64,000 bases of DNA from Tomocerus qinae (Eukaryota; Arthropoda; Collembola; Entomobryomorpha; Tomoceridae), in assembly GCA_020055645.1 (NCBI GenBank), contig CM034548.1, positions 14,136,001-14,200,000 on the forward strand, in the 5' to 3' direction. Under the pieces are notes generated by a model that saw only the letters and a list, made by a program, of their open reading frames with translations, made no database searches and was not told the origin of the DNA. Positions 41,001 to 53,381 of the stretch are shown one piece after another. Every line of letters begins with the position of its first letter. The stretch's first letter is position 1. The translations under genes were made by a program, and so were the position numbers.

Positions 41001-42209
41001 AAGCATCAAAGTACTACAGAAGAGTAGTAATAATAGACCCAAGTGTTGCATTTTCATGCAAGTACTACTACTTGACTATAGTATGAGCTTATGATGTATA
41101 TGTCAATGACACATAAAACTACATAGATTAGCGGAACAGTAGCGAGGAGTGTTTTCCAAATATATAATGTGGACAATACCTACATAATTGGGAGCATGAT
41201 GACTAATATGGAATCCCTACTTTCCATTGCAAATGTTTAGTTAAAAAAGGGCATTAATTGTTCTAGATAGCGTCTTGACGTCGCGTAGTCGTCATTAGAG
41301 AGACTATTGTTAAAAAGAGAAGTCGTAATAAATATTGTAATAAATATTATGACACTCGTATTGCCATATGCACGATATAATATGTGACCTACCTCCCTGA
41401 TGCTAAGGCTAAGGAACTTCTTTGTCATAAGTTAAAGGAATCTAATATAATGTTAGGTGGGTGATATTATGGCTGCCATACACATCCATATTGGTATGAC
41501 CATGACAAATAGTATATAGTAGGTGCCTAATTGAAAGTTTTAATCGGGTAAGAGTGCACGTACACGGCAGATGAGTAGTTAAGTTTACAGCTCTGTGTGT
41601 GTTACATGGATTAGTGCAGGGACGATAAAGGAGGAGAGGGAGGGCTCGGCTGGTGAGCAAACTGTCGTGTCGCATTATTATGTAGTTATCTTTAGTAATA
41701 GAGAAAAGAGCATGAGCGTGTAAAGCCTAATGTAGATGACATGTATGACAGCGGAGGATGGATTTTATGATTCTCTTTATGGATAGACGAATTCAAATAG
41801 AGAACACTAATAGTCCTCGGCAGAGATGTTGGTCGGAGTCGGAGCACATGGTACAGACTTGGCCAGTAAAGTAACTATTACAAGTAAGTCAGGTCTAGCA
41901 GGTAGTAATAGAAAAGTAATAGGAGGATATAGTGCGATTAGCACAAGACTAAGACGTATATCACTAAGTACTACATAAGTATAAAGGATATAAGATGAGT
42001 ATAGGATTTACCTCACGAGATATTGTAAAATCTGCCTAGGCGGTGTGTAAGGTGTCTTCCCTTCCAAAGCTTGTTTTTCTGCCTGCGCCAATGTCTCTTG
42101 CAAATTTTTCCGAATGGACCATACAGACGGACTCAAAACTGTTGTCTCCATCCTGGCTCGTGTGTAATAAAGCTGCTCCACTTTTAGTTCACTCGCTTGC
42201 AAAATCACA
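35029..42209 (-). CDS. Partial gene of unknown product, two matched exons plus one doubtful exon
   Basis: Exon 42209-42012 has a clear acceptor (attccctgtag) and donor (gtaaat). It encodes 65 residues rich in Glu, Gln, Lys and Leu (YYTRARMETTVLSPSVW; LAQAEKQALEGKTPYTPPRQ). It leaves in phase 2. Exon 36925-36815 enters in phase 2 after ccctattgatag and ends in phase 2 at gtacga. Joined, they read YLVRIRANGKMIPPVAG, then MILARVSVKRISEPVKNALK. Both are as GC-rich as the nocturnin exons. A third piece, 35185-35029, enters in the correct phase and runs 51 codons to a stop, but its acceptor is weak. The beginning is missing: an exon ending in phase 2 is needed upstream of 42210, or translation starts at METTVLSP. 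The second exon faintly recalls the OPA3 start (ISKP); I do not assign it. Confidence 0.45.
36907..36957. repeat. 17-bp inverted repeat (one mismatch) over a splice acceptor
   Basis: CTTTCCGTTGGCACGGA (36907-36923) and TCCGTGCCAACAGAAAG (36941-36957) are reverse complements with one mismatch. They are separated by 17 bases that themselves contain CCTAT/ATAGG. The hairpin spans the acceptor of the - strand exon starting at 36925. Because of the symmetry both strands encode nearly the same peptide (LSVGTD...RAN.K). No transposon ends or target duplication are seen. Confidence 0.9.
36958..42011. other. AT-rich intron-like stretch
   Basis: This is largely the presumed intron between the exons at 42209-42012 and 36925-36815 of the - strand candidate gene. 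Apart from the candidate exon at 38557 I see nothing that can be supported. The - strand frames at 40366-40575 and 41237-41675 lack splice or composition support. Confidence 0.5.
38557..38642 (+). CDS. Candidate terminal exon, unknown product
   Basis: A good acceptor (aatgttctttttacag) is followed by 27 codons (LGKIPLINRQHVRILKASYK, then LDLITKM) and a stop. An AATAAA lies 36 bases further on (38678-38683). Entry phase is 1. The combination of acceptor, open frame and polyadenylation signal is suggestive, but an open run of this length is common by chance. No upstream exon was found. It lies inside the long intron of the - strand candidate gene. Confidence 0.25.
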
Positions 42210-42229
42210 CTACAGGGAATGAGTTAAGT

Positions 42230-42870
42230 TTCAACAGAGAACGTTTACGTTACACGTGAGTCCACATGAACTGAGAGAAAGAGTGGCGTCAACAGACGTC
42301 TTTTCGAGGTGGGAGAGCCCGACAACGACGATACTTGGATATTTACAGACTCCCTGACACCAGATACACTAATGATAACAGACTCTCTCTATTTCTGCAA
42401 ATACGACTATCTCCTGTGTACTTTATCTCTATACAACAATAAGACTCTCTTCTAAGGTGGTAGTACTAAATTGCAAAACAGGGACGTCAACTAGATAAAA
42501 GAGTTGGTTGGTTGGGAAACCTAATAATAAAAATGGTCAAACGGAAGAATGATTAGGAGTAGTGAACTGAAAGCAGAGTTCGAGTCGACTGACGAGACGG
42601 CCCTCCGCTCGCTGAGACTAAGACGATCCAGTTTCGTCTCCCTCTCTATTCTAATGAATTGTCTATGCTAATAGATAGATTTGTCCGCGTCTACAAATCT
42701 GTGGGTCAACTTGGAAAAATCGGTGGGAGATGTTTTGGGATCGCAACCGAGATGAGGACTGATTGCTAATGTGATCGTCATTGCTTTTAAAAGTGAAGGT
42801 CCCTGCAGAGACGTTCGTGAGAGCTGCTTGAGTGCAGTATGCAATGCAACCCCTAAGCCATATTATCTAT
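42230..42870. promoter_or_regulatory. GC-richer island, possible promoter of the - strand gene
   Basis: The patch is GC-richer than the flanks and lies immediately upstream of the exon at 42209. Several short frames are open on both strands. On -, one begins MTITLAISPHLGCDPK (about 42772, 37 codons); on +, one begins MIRSSELKAEFESTDE (about 42547, 37 codons). They overlap or oppose one another, so at most one can be real. The more economical reading is a promoter and 5' untranslated region for the - strand gene. No donor in the correct phase joins either frame convincingly to 42209. Confidence 0.35.
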
Positions 42871-45800
42871 TCCTCGTCCACAACAATAAATACTATTACC
42901 TATTAACTCTACGTTATGTTACTATTACTTACTTACGTGCTCTTGTTGTGCGTATCCCTGTCCACACTCCACTCGGCTACTACTAACTAAACCATAACCC
43001 AACACCAGACAATGAGCTACCAATCACAATACCTAGTCTAGTATTCTATCATCAACTTATGCATTGTCAGTTCTTTCAAGATAATAGGTAGCTCACTCTC
43101 CTATCTCTCTTCTACTCACTTTCCTATATGCAAAGTAAGAGTCTGCATACACACTTATCATCATCTACTACTACTCTATTACTATCTATTTACATATTAT
43201 GTTCCTATTACATTTTCTAAGTAAGTCTGTACTCTACTGTGTGCTAAGTAAGTAGTTTATTTAGTGTGCATAATCATCAGAAGAGAGGTTAGTTAAAGCT
43301 CCCTATCTTTGCTTATCTATTGCCATCGTCGCCAAATATACATTGCTTCTCAGCAAACGATAAAGTGAGTCAGTATTATTATGCATTATAATGTCGACCG
43401 ATGATATTGGCAGAGATATCGAATTACCAATAAATACTGATAATGGCCAGACTCTCAGTTGATTTGACTTCTCTTTCCCCCTGTTCCATTTTCTTTGTCT
43501 AACCAACGTTGACGTCAATACCAAAGCAAAATTCAATATCAAATTTCAATTTTTCATGATAATGATCAATTAAAATTAATGTTCATAGCTATAAATAATC
43601 TGCAGTATCACGTCAATAAGGAATCAAATGTCAACAGTATTGGAAAGCAATAGATTATTTAAGATTTTGAAGGGGTTGAACCACTGCTAACTATGGGAAC
43701 CGAACATATTAATATTTATTAGTTTATTTGCCTTTGTCATCTGATATGCATAATGTCATAATGTCGTACATTCTGTTTCTATTTTAAGTAGGAAATCAGC
43801 TTACAATTGTAAAATTGCTCTCCCACGTAAGAAAAGATAAGTTTCCTAGTATAGGAATAAAACTTGCGTGTTTTACCAATTTAGTGAATGTTTCTGCTGC
43901 ATAAAGTAATAGCAACCACATTTGTATGTAGCTGTAGAAGGATGTGACTTCTAGGAAAGAGGATTTGCCTAGGGAGTAGGGAATACCTTTTATTAACTGA
44001 ATTAAATTTTTACGTTCCTTTTAGATATCTGATGAAGGATAATTATAATATAATAAGTACGCTGCATTTGCTGAGTAGAGATAATCTGCACTGCACGCAG
44101 ATGTGAGACTCTTCTTGTAATGCAAATGAGTATAGACAAGTATGATAGTAATGACATGACATAAACATGACTGCTGAATTATCCTATTCTTGTTTCAAGT
44201 TAGCAAAGTGAACGTATTGCTTATGCATTATTAAAATATCAACTAAACGCTCTGACATGCTCACACTCTCATCGACAACGAAAAAGACAACGTTTTGCAT
44301 ATTAGCCATTGCTAAGTGAGCATACACGATAGATTGTGTGTTGAGCTCTCTTTATCGGTCTCTTATTACAATACGAGTCAGTATAGGTACTATAATATGC
44401 ATCCACAATCTACATAAGCAGTAGTGTACTTAGCACTGAGGTAAGAATATTCCATGTACATGTCCAAAGTGCAAACTTCTACCCACGCACAGAAGTAATT
44501 CAACTATTAACGTAAATGTATTACCTACCGCACTTATTTATATTTTATCGATAGCATACACTACATACAACTTGGCATAGGCTTGCCTGTTATAAGTTGT
44601 AGATATGGAGTTATTATTACTGAAGCAGAATTACCAATGTGGATTGAATGTTAATTTCAGTGACGTAGTTTGTAGCCAGTAAATTATAATAGATAATCAT
44701 AAATCCATATGACTCCAATTACAAAGCTACAACAAACAAGTATCTGAGTTAGTAGTAAGAGTATAAGTATGTAGGGAATATCTGCATAGTCATGTAAATG
44801 ATCTTAATAGCAGAAACACACATTTAGTTAAGACATCAAATCTACTAATGGGAGCATCTGTTAAATGGGACTTTTTGTTTTACGATGGAAATAAATTAAC
44901 ATTGATTAGCTTTTGACGTTTCTCCTAACTGAAAACGAAAGCCTGTTTCTATCAAAATTTTATTTATATGTTTGTAATGTAAATTGTTTAATAAACTGTT
45001 TTTACTGGAAAGATGTCAATTTAATTTCACGTTAAAGCGTTATGGTATTTAATTCTTACGACGCACGAGTTGAAGTGCCTTTAAGTATGTAGCAACTGTA
45101 GTCATTGTATATTTACTGTGTTTAATCTCATCGAAATATCAACTGTCGGTAGGTATCTTCACATTTAGTGTTCCCAATAGTCGTATTATTTATTCATGTT
45201 ATACAACAAAAGATGCTTACATCACATTGATAGGATCTGAGCGTCACCACAGATTTTCTAAGTAGTTAGTAACTACTGCTAATGAATGGTTCGCGATTCA
45301 TCATCTCTTGCTGCGCTGCATACCATTTCTCACTTAGTGTCATGTCATGTTTATTTCTAAAATGTTTATTCACCTTATAGCTAACTCAGCACAAATCCTG
45401 TTTTTTGCTACTGTCAAAAAATATGCCGTTAAAGAAATGATACGCTTGTCTGCATGAATTAAGTCTCATTTCCAATGAAAAGACTATTTGAACGGATTTT
45501 TTCAGTGATAATTATCTATAACCCATATAACCATATGTTATTTTTCTTACAAAATCCTTTGTTATATCAGAGCGAGTTTAGAGGTCAAAGGAAAAGCAAA
45601 ATTGTATGCTAATAAATCATAATTATTCATGTAAACTCTCAAATTGCCGTTATTTCTATTACCGTAACAAATAACTACTCAGCTATTGATATCGTAGGTA
45701 CACTAATACGACATTCATTTTCGACCTATAAAATTCCATGGGGATTCCTATATTTTTGTGTGTTTCACCTTAGCCAATGAAAAATTGCCACGCTATTCAT

Positions 45801-47751
45801 GTCAGTTTGGTGAATCTCAATTCAGGACTTATGATGATACTTAGGACAATAAAGATATTAGTAATCCATCAAGTTCCGCTTGTCCAGGATCAAAAATGAT
45901 ATAGCAAGATATCTAATTTACATACGGTTAATGCCACAGCACGTTCTGTCCCTAAACGCTTGGATATTGTGTTTACTTTATGAAAGACGAAATAATATTA
46001 CCATGCACTTGTAGTGTCTTCATTGGGATTATTACTCAACTGCTCTGGAGAATCATATATTCATCTATACCTAGTTTATTTTAAGTTTGTTTACAGAATT
46101 GCCCTTCACAAGATTGGATAGTGAACTGACAAAATCTAATTAATGAGAGAACTCCACCCAAGAAATGTCTCTGTTATAATGTTCTCACTAGTATGCGGAA
46201 CATGAGATCAAAGAACAAAAACCTGTATTTTATCTATTTACAACATTACAGTAATAAGTAACTATGGTACACTAATAATTATCTAGGATAGGCACGATTA
46301 TGATATGCACGCATAGACATATAATATGTGCATATTCTGTTCGCCTGCACTGTATCCAAAAAACATTCAGACCACTTGAAACCTTTATTCAGCTCTACGA
46401 TAAAAGAATCTAAAATTGTATTAAATTACAGGTTGAACGCAAAACTTTTATTTAATTTCTGTCCAACCTTTTTTATCGCCACATTTAAGTATGTTCTATT
46501 GATGCTATCAACTAAAATATTAATTGGCGTATGACAATAGAATTACCTTACTTTTCATTCTAAAATTCAGCAGTGTAATTTTCAGAACTGTTCTTTGCAT
46601 AATTCCATTCAATTGCCAGTGTCAATTATGTTTTTCATTCATATCATTCAATGGGAAATATTAATGGTTAACCCCCAGAAGAGGAAATTGTAACAGAGTA
46701 AATTACAAGTAAACTTTCCTTTCGGAGTCTCAATGCCCCCCAACGATTACTAAACATTGAGAGGTTAATTACTTTACGAGATTGAATTGAATCAAGTTAT
46801 ATGGTATTTAAAAAGCAAAATCATAACATTGCAATGATTTTTTAAAAATTTTTGTATTAAGAGTGCCCATTTACCACTGTAAGTTTAAATTTAAGAAGAG
46901 CTAATGCATTAGAATTATAAATATATATTTGTTCGTTTTTATTCGTAGAATTAGATGGATTTAATGGTTGGGGGACACAGAGTATGGGGTAACTATGTCA
47001 CACAGGTGCACAACTACATAGACAATTAGAGCATACATACGTAGATGAACTAGAAACTACTTGCCATCCAGCACGACATTATCGTCATGAACATTGTAGC
47101 AGATTTGGCTGACTGAGTTGAATGAAGGCAATAGGAAGGATAGGAAATTCTGGCGCGATAAAGACAACGATGCAATATATGTGAAGGAGTCATCATTCTA
47201 TCGATATAAATATTCACGATGTATTCTCTTCGTTCTAGATATTGAGTCTTATGAATAGCAGTGCAGTTATATAAAATGATTGCAATACAAGTAACAATAG
47301 ATAATTGTTGAGTTTGAGCTATCTATTCAGTGCATTATTGTTTAGTTTGTTTTTACGTAGGTGCTTTGAAGTTCCTTTACGCATTTACGAATTGCAAACT
47401 AGAAAAGCTATTAGTATTTAGAAAATGTCTCATGATAATGTATTTCTACATTTACCTATACAAAGACATACAGAAATAGCATTCACCTTTATCTAGTCCA
47501 CAGAATATTCTGTAACTGTTTTTATGCATTACCCGTCTATTCAAAATATGGATTTTGTCCAGTAGTGTATGAATGTATGAACCTTGTAGCCTTAGGCCAT
47601 AGAGAACTCCATATATAAGCAATGAAATTCAAAATGCTATAGAGATAAAAATAAAACAGAGTATCAGACTAAAGTAGCAATTGTATTTGCGTTGTGTTTC
47701 AATGAGATAACCCTCCCTTTCCTGTGGCTATTTGAATGTGATTGCTTTTAG
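42871..47751. other. AT-rich stretch, no firm gene
   Basis: Nothing firm. A - strand segment ending at a gtaatt donor near 43428 (beginning TKKMEQGEREVKSTES) would connect phase 0 to phase 2 and could link the exon at 48358-48246 to that at 42209, but its acceptor is poor. A CRE octamer lies at 43510-43517. A 24-base sequence at 46783-46806 recurs with one difference at 49634-49657. Confidence 0.45.
46783..46806 (+). repeat. Copy 1 of a short dispersed repeat
   Basis: Twenty-three of 24 bases match 49634-49657 (core TGAATTGAATCAAGTTATA). The flanks share little, so it is probably a worn fragment of a dispersed repeat. Confidence 0.5.
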
Positions 47752-47849
47752 CCGTCAAAGGACAAAACACAAAACATGAGAGAAAAGACGCAAATGCAAA
47801 GTCAACTGGCGGCAGCAACGGAAACGTGGATGGAATAGACATTTACTAA
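47752..47849 (+). CDS. Candidate terminal exon with polyadenylation signal, unknown product
   Basis: A good acceptor (tgattgcttttag) is followed by 31 codons of a strongly polar tail (VKGQNTKHERKDANAK, then STGGSNGNVDGIDIY) and a stop. AATAAA lies only 18 bases past the stop (47867-47872). The segment is GC-richer than its flanks. Entry phase is 1. The composition suggests a disordered C-terminus. No upstream exon ending in phase 1 was found and no family is recognised. A candidate - strand exon lies only 400 bases beyond, so both may not be real. Confidence 0.35.
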
Positions 47850-48245
47850 ATCACAGAAAGAATCGCAATAAACGAAAATGAGAAAGAATTATTTATCCTG
47901 TAATTTTATTCTCCATGGACATGAACAGTCATGGATAATCGGCGCTAGCAATCCAACCTTGGAAAACACTAAATAGCTAAAATAGATTCCAAAAAAATTA
48001 TACTTTTTTAAACTAAAAATCAGTATTTAAATTCCTAAAAGTTTAAATAGCAATTCCTAATGAGTTTTAATGTCAACTGTTGTTAATGGAAATAGGGGAA
48101 AAGTGAAATGGAAAACGTTTCCTCAAGTTTGGATTTGGTAAGCAGGATTTGGCTGCCCTTTTGTACTTTTGTATTGTGTTGTCAGATAGGAGATGAAAGC
48201 TGTTAGAGTTGATGTTGATATATGGCAGCATTTGTGGCATATTAC

Positions 48246-48358
48246 CTTTCCCCAATGTCTTTCCTGTCTGTCCATGAACAGCATTGCATATGCCATCGTA
48301 TCTTGCCACCTTTCACGTTCTATTCTACTGATGTTATGTTGTGAATTGGCTTGACAAC
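48246..48358 (-). CDS. Candidate internal exon, unknown product
   Basis: A pyrimidine-rich acceptor (cagttttctctag) and a donor (GGAAAG before gtaata) enclose 113 bases open in one frame, entry phase 1 and exit phase 0. The 37 codons are polar with aromatic residues (ISRIERERWQDTM, then AYAMLFMDRQERHWGK) and GC-richer than the flanks. A second frame is also open across part of it. I recognise no family. It might belong to the same - strand gene as the exons at 42209 and 36925, but the phases need an extra exon between. Confidence 0.35.
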
Positions 48359-51300
48359 CTAGAGAAAACTGTCTCAATCTCGATCCAAAATCCCACACCT
48401 CCTACCTAGCTAATGAACGCTCTTCTATATACCTAAGCCCTTTCTACTCCAAAGTTACATAATAATCTTAACCCACACAATGTGTATGCGAAATACTTAC
48501 CTACCACCAGCTAATAACAGTCGGCGTCCTATATACTATTAATAATCTCTGTCGCAATAAGCCTTCTAATTACACTGACGCACAATACAAACTTCCTAAC
48601 ATCTCCAATGAGCTCAAGAAATATCTTCAGCTATACACGCAACCTCATTACCTTACCACTCATTTAAGATACAATTCATCCTAGCTAATATTTTTCAAAG
48701 GGAATGTATTTTTATCTTCAGACGCATGACAAACAACACATCTGACATTTTTACGCTTCATTCCTCCATGAATTTTTGGCACTTGTATATACGACGGCTT
48801 TCCTAACCTTCTAGCCCAGTGAAGACCGCATTTGTATAAATATTTCTGGAGCTCCTCAACACAACCACCTTTAGAAAGTCACAATGACAATGGCATTTAC
48901 TACAATTTCTGCCAATAACTTTTGATGACTAAGACACTACTTTCTTCTTTGTGCGTCAGTATATTCATTGGTGCATATCAATCAATTTATTACAGGGTAA
49001 TTACTTGAAAATGAATGTAAATACAATTACAAAAAAGTATTATATTGTTTGAACGACCAACAACTTTCGTCACTGAAAAGGGCAAAACGGAAGAGATGCT
49101 TTTTGCCAAACCAAAGAAAGTAGTAGCATTTTATTCCCATTTGCATAGTTACTTATATATTCTCAAATTTTCAATTTTTGTTGTTTTTATGACTCATATT
49201 TTGCACATCCTTAAATTTGGAGCTTTTATGATCAGTTTAACAAAGCAACCCTTCATTTAAAGGTATAAAAAGCCTTATCTACTTCTAAGCCACGTGATGT
49301 TATGTATTAAGGGTTGTTTTAATTTCATTATTGTATATAAACGATTAAATTGTAACATCAGGCTACACAGACAGACATGAATTGCAAAGACCTGTATTTT
49401 GTGAAGCAAGATGCAAATAGAAAATAGATTGCTTACATAGACTGATTTATAATTAAAGCTGTGTGAATTGGTAATTTTAATTAGCATATAATTTGATTCA
49501 ACTGTCCAGAGCTAAATATTGTTTTAAAAACGTAGTTGATGACGCTAAACCATATATCTACGGTAAATATTATTTTCAGGCTCCCATTTTGCAAAAAAAA
49601 TTGGAAGGCTCCAGGGAGTTAGCTAATACGGAGTGAATTGAATCAAGTTATAGGGTAATATAGGAAAATGAACAGGATATCGAAGGGTGATGGACAAACA
49701 TTAATTAAGTAATAGTGATTTTCTGACCTGTAGTAAATAAGTCAAGTTGACCAGCGGTGAATTGAGAATGGGGTAGGTTAATGTTGATAATAGTAGAAAA
49801 TGTTTATATACTAGTATTTTAGTTTGTGCTGCAGGTGATATTCTGTCGTGTAATCAATTTGTTAGTCATTGTGGCATTGTGCATTTTGTGTTTTCAGCTG
49901 GATGTATGCAAGTTGTGGACTAAGAGAGAGTTGAAGCTAAAACTGGGCTCTCTGTCTCTGGAGTTTTATTATTTGTAAGTAACGGGAGAACATGACTGGA
50001 GAAAGAAGTTTGAAGAGCATGACGGGAATAATATATTATATTTACTATATGCACAAGTTTGTTGGACTTGCAGAGGAAAAGTCCAGGGCAGCCACTTTGG
50101 TGGTACATAATGCATAACAGAATATTATAGCTAGGAGCTAATCGTATGCTGTGTGTCGCATTGTGCGGAAAACGATGACAATGACAACGTCAGCTCTGAG
50201 GGTTGAGTTGACTCTGAGAGTTGCCTGGGATTGGAGTAACTAAGTAAGTCAGCTAAATTGGTTTGCATCCCTCTTGCCTTGCTTTCCTTTTTTGTTGTGT
50301 ACTAGGTATGTAGGTGTTTATGTGGAGTACAAGTGCACAGTCACCTACTTCACCGTACTTGCTAATAGAGAATATTTGTCGGAGCGAGTTCATAGTTGTA
50401 GGATGTTAACGTAGTTGTAAACTTGTGTCCTTAAGTCATGGATAAAGTAAACTTTTAGCGACTCTGTAGGAAATAAAGCATATTATTCACATGTCACAGT
50501 CTAACTAACCAACTAACTAACTAGTTATTCATAGGAAAAGTATTAGAAAGAGTACCTATGGAAAGTAATTGTTCTGGTATACATGTATAAGTCTTTGTTA
50601 TATTTACCCTGGATTGGACAATGGAGAGAGTGAGATGAAAGTTGTTCAGGTCACATACTATATAATATTTGTCCATGTGTGTACATGTACTACAGCTTTT
50701 GCTGATCGTGCCGTGTGAGTTTGAAAGCTGCTTGCTTACTTACGTACGATTAGCTTAGCTTTTCTCCCTACCATAATGTCTCTATGACTTTTAGCTTTTG
50801 TGACAACTCGCTTGTCTCATTCATTACCCGGAAATTTCCTGTCATTTCTAAATTGCCTGTGTGAACAAGTAATCGGAGGTAATCCTGAAGTTGATTGTTG
50901 TAATATATTCTCTACTACTCCAGTCTTCCACTAAATACGCGCCACGTCAACCAACAAAGCAAACCCTGCCTCTTCCCCACTGTTTATCTACAGACCTCTA
51001 AATATGAGACCTTTGGGAAATTATTTTTCTCCCCAAAAACTTTTTTGTTTGCTTTGTATTACCTTCCTTTCTGCCGAGACTACACTCTTTCGCAAATCTA
51101 AATACATCGCTATTTATTCATTATTATGTACAACACATCCACTGCATTCCTGTCAATACACCTACTAACTCTTGTTAATTTCATCTCACACGAGCATCAC
51201 CAATTCTCACACAATACCGACACGGAATACATTTTTCCGACAAATATTACCTCAAAATAAATACAACTTGCTGCATCTTTCTACTTCCCATACTTTCTAT

Positions 51301-53264
51301 TCCCTTGTTTCTACTATTATGTTACACGACTTTTGAGACCGCTCATTTTTCCTAAGCCAACTATTCTTTCCTGATATTTTTGCAATGGAGAAGACAGCTA
51401 ATTCGTGCAAACCCATAACAAACCAATACTAGAAATATAATAATTCAGCAAATTAATTACTTGATCGAATTGCTAAAGTTTTAATTTATTACACACTGTA
51501 AGAAATACAAGCATGTGCATTTGAAGGGCATTGTAGAAATAATTAACTAAATGATTTATCTGCTAAAAATTGAGCATCAACTAAAATTAATTTTATTATA
51601 TAATCGCTTGCTACTAACAAGGACTGGCTCTTATCGCGGAGGTTTTTAAAGTCGTGGAATAACGTCATACCTTGTTAAGTAAGTACTTAGCGAATGGGAA
51701 AAGTCAACGTTGGGTATAAAAATAGGCAAATACTATAAAAATGTAAATTTGCTTTGGACTGTAATAAATGGAGATTCTTCGTCGGTAATAGTAAGTAAAT
51801 AGAGCATGACAAAAATGATGACGGATGTAGTAAAACAGTGACTGTAGGTAATTTGATTGTCTAGGACTACCTACGTCTACGTAAAATGTAAAGTTAGGAA
51901 GATTGTAGATAATATTAGCAGGTGTACTAGACTTATTATTCGGTAGGAATCTGAATAATAAGTCATGGTCTGCGCATAACTTATGGAAAAAGCGTTTGTG
52001 TATGCTAAAGCAGTAAACAAGGAAATCGTGACTGAAAATGACGATTGGAAGACGGAAAGAAAAGAAGTAATCAAATCTCCAGAGAAATATATTTTCTGCC
52101 TTTGCCATCGATATTCTCGGTATTATTGTCTTAGCTAAAAATATCCATAGGCACAATCCTATTTCGGAGAAGAGAATGAGCTAAGATTCTGTGACGTGAC
52201 AACAGCTACATACATTAGATGCATAATAGCGGAGGAAGTTTGAAAATTGCTATGTATTCATAGCACAAGGCATTCAACCAATGCTAATGGTATCAACGAT
52301 TGGCTTACTTATCTCAATTCCCAAACAATACTCCCTTGTCTTGTTTCTACAAACCTTATATAGTGTCCGTTATATGGTAAATGCATGAGATATAATTATG
52401 AATCTTATATATTTGATGATCATATCAGGGAGATGAACGGGAATTTCGTCAGATGCTATGTAAGAAGAGATAGATGCCCACTTTCGAGATCATTATTGCT
52501 CCAGCTCTTTTTTCACCGCACTCTGGAAGAAATAATAGTTTGTCGGATTGGGGAGAGAGAGTCCATCAATTCTACTGGATATTTACTCCTGCACACAGAA
52601 TTAGACTGCCAAACAAATATAATAATAGAAAATAAGAGACAAAATTGTTTGAGCTGGAAAGCTGACAGAGTTGAGAGTTGAATGCCGATTGCTGACGCAA
52701 AGTGAATGTAGTCGTGTTATTCTATCTCTCCACATACAGATGCATCTGAGGAAATAGTCACGATAAGCTTCAGTCTTTATTTGCTTGTTAGAGACACTTC
52801 GAGGATTACATTTGAGCCAAGATGAATCGAGTGGAGCCAAGTGGAGGACAAGTGCTACTCTGGAGTAAACAACAGAAGCAACACAAATACAATTCTCCAA
52901 ATTGATACTACAAACAGATACTATCTCTACCTACTAGCTAGTTGCTAGTACTTCTATTTTTGATCTGTATTATTAGTCTACTATGCACCAACTATGCCTT
53001 TTTTAACCCAAAACAGAGAATAGGAACCTATTTGTATTTATCATGTTTGTTTTAGCCACAGCGTCTGTTTTCTTTATTTTTCTGTGTGTATTGTATAGTA
53101 TATAGTAAAGGTATGCACTTAGGTGTTTGTTTAATATTATGTTATCTACACTACGTCCACTTGTCAAACAAAAGATGCTTGTAATGCCAAGTATACAAAA
53201 TGTCTCAAAACTAGGTTATATTTATTATGTTTTGTAAAACTGCACTAATACCTATTGATCTCAG
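48359..53264. other. AT-rich stretch, no supported gene
   Basis: I find no supported gene. A 150-codon - strand frame (51704-52156) and a 98-codon + frame (52385-52681) are the longest, but both have AT-driven composition, no recognisable motif and no coherent splice sites. Pyrimidine-rich runs occupy 50880-51400. Confidence 0.5.
49634..49657 (+). repeat. Copy 2 of a short dispersed repeat
   Basis: This is the partner of 46783-46806, in the same orientation about 2.85 kb away. The element it comes from cannot be named. Confidence 0.5.
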
Positions 53265-53381
53265 GAATGTCAACGTAGAGTCAAAATGCGCTTTGAAGAA
53301 GAATACTTTAGTCTCAGGTTGGATACTAAGCTCTTCATTGATCAGACTTGTTTTCCTTTCATTCAAGATTGCTGCGATTAG
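53265..53381 (+). CDS. Candidate terminal exon, unknown product
   Basis: After an acceptor (cctattgatctcag) 38 codons are open to a stop, phase 0. They begin ECQRRVKMRFEEEYFSLR and end with FPFIQDCCD. Composition is somewhat richer in G+C than the surroundings. A second frame is open through the same DNA and no AATAAA follows closely, which weakens it. No family is recognised. Confidence 0.18.
   Translation, partial: ECQRRVKMRFEEEYFSLRLDTKLFIDQTCFPFIQDCCD

Noticed and set aside
51704-52156. 150-codon - strand frame, the longest in the window
   Set aside because: It is rich in Phe, Ile, Tyr and Ser as expected from translated AT/pyrimidine-rich DNA. No motif, signal or splice support was found.
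52385-52681. 98-codon + strand frame with an overlapping 99-codon - frame
   Set aside because: Both strands are open over the same DNA, no conserved motif is visible and splice signals inside are inconsistent.
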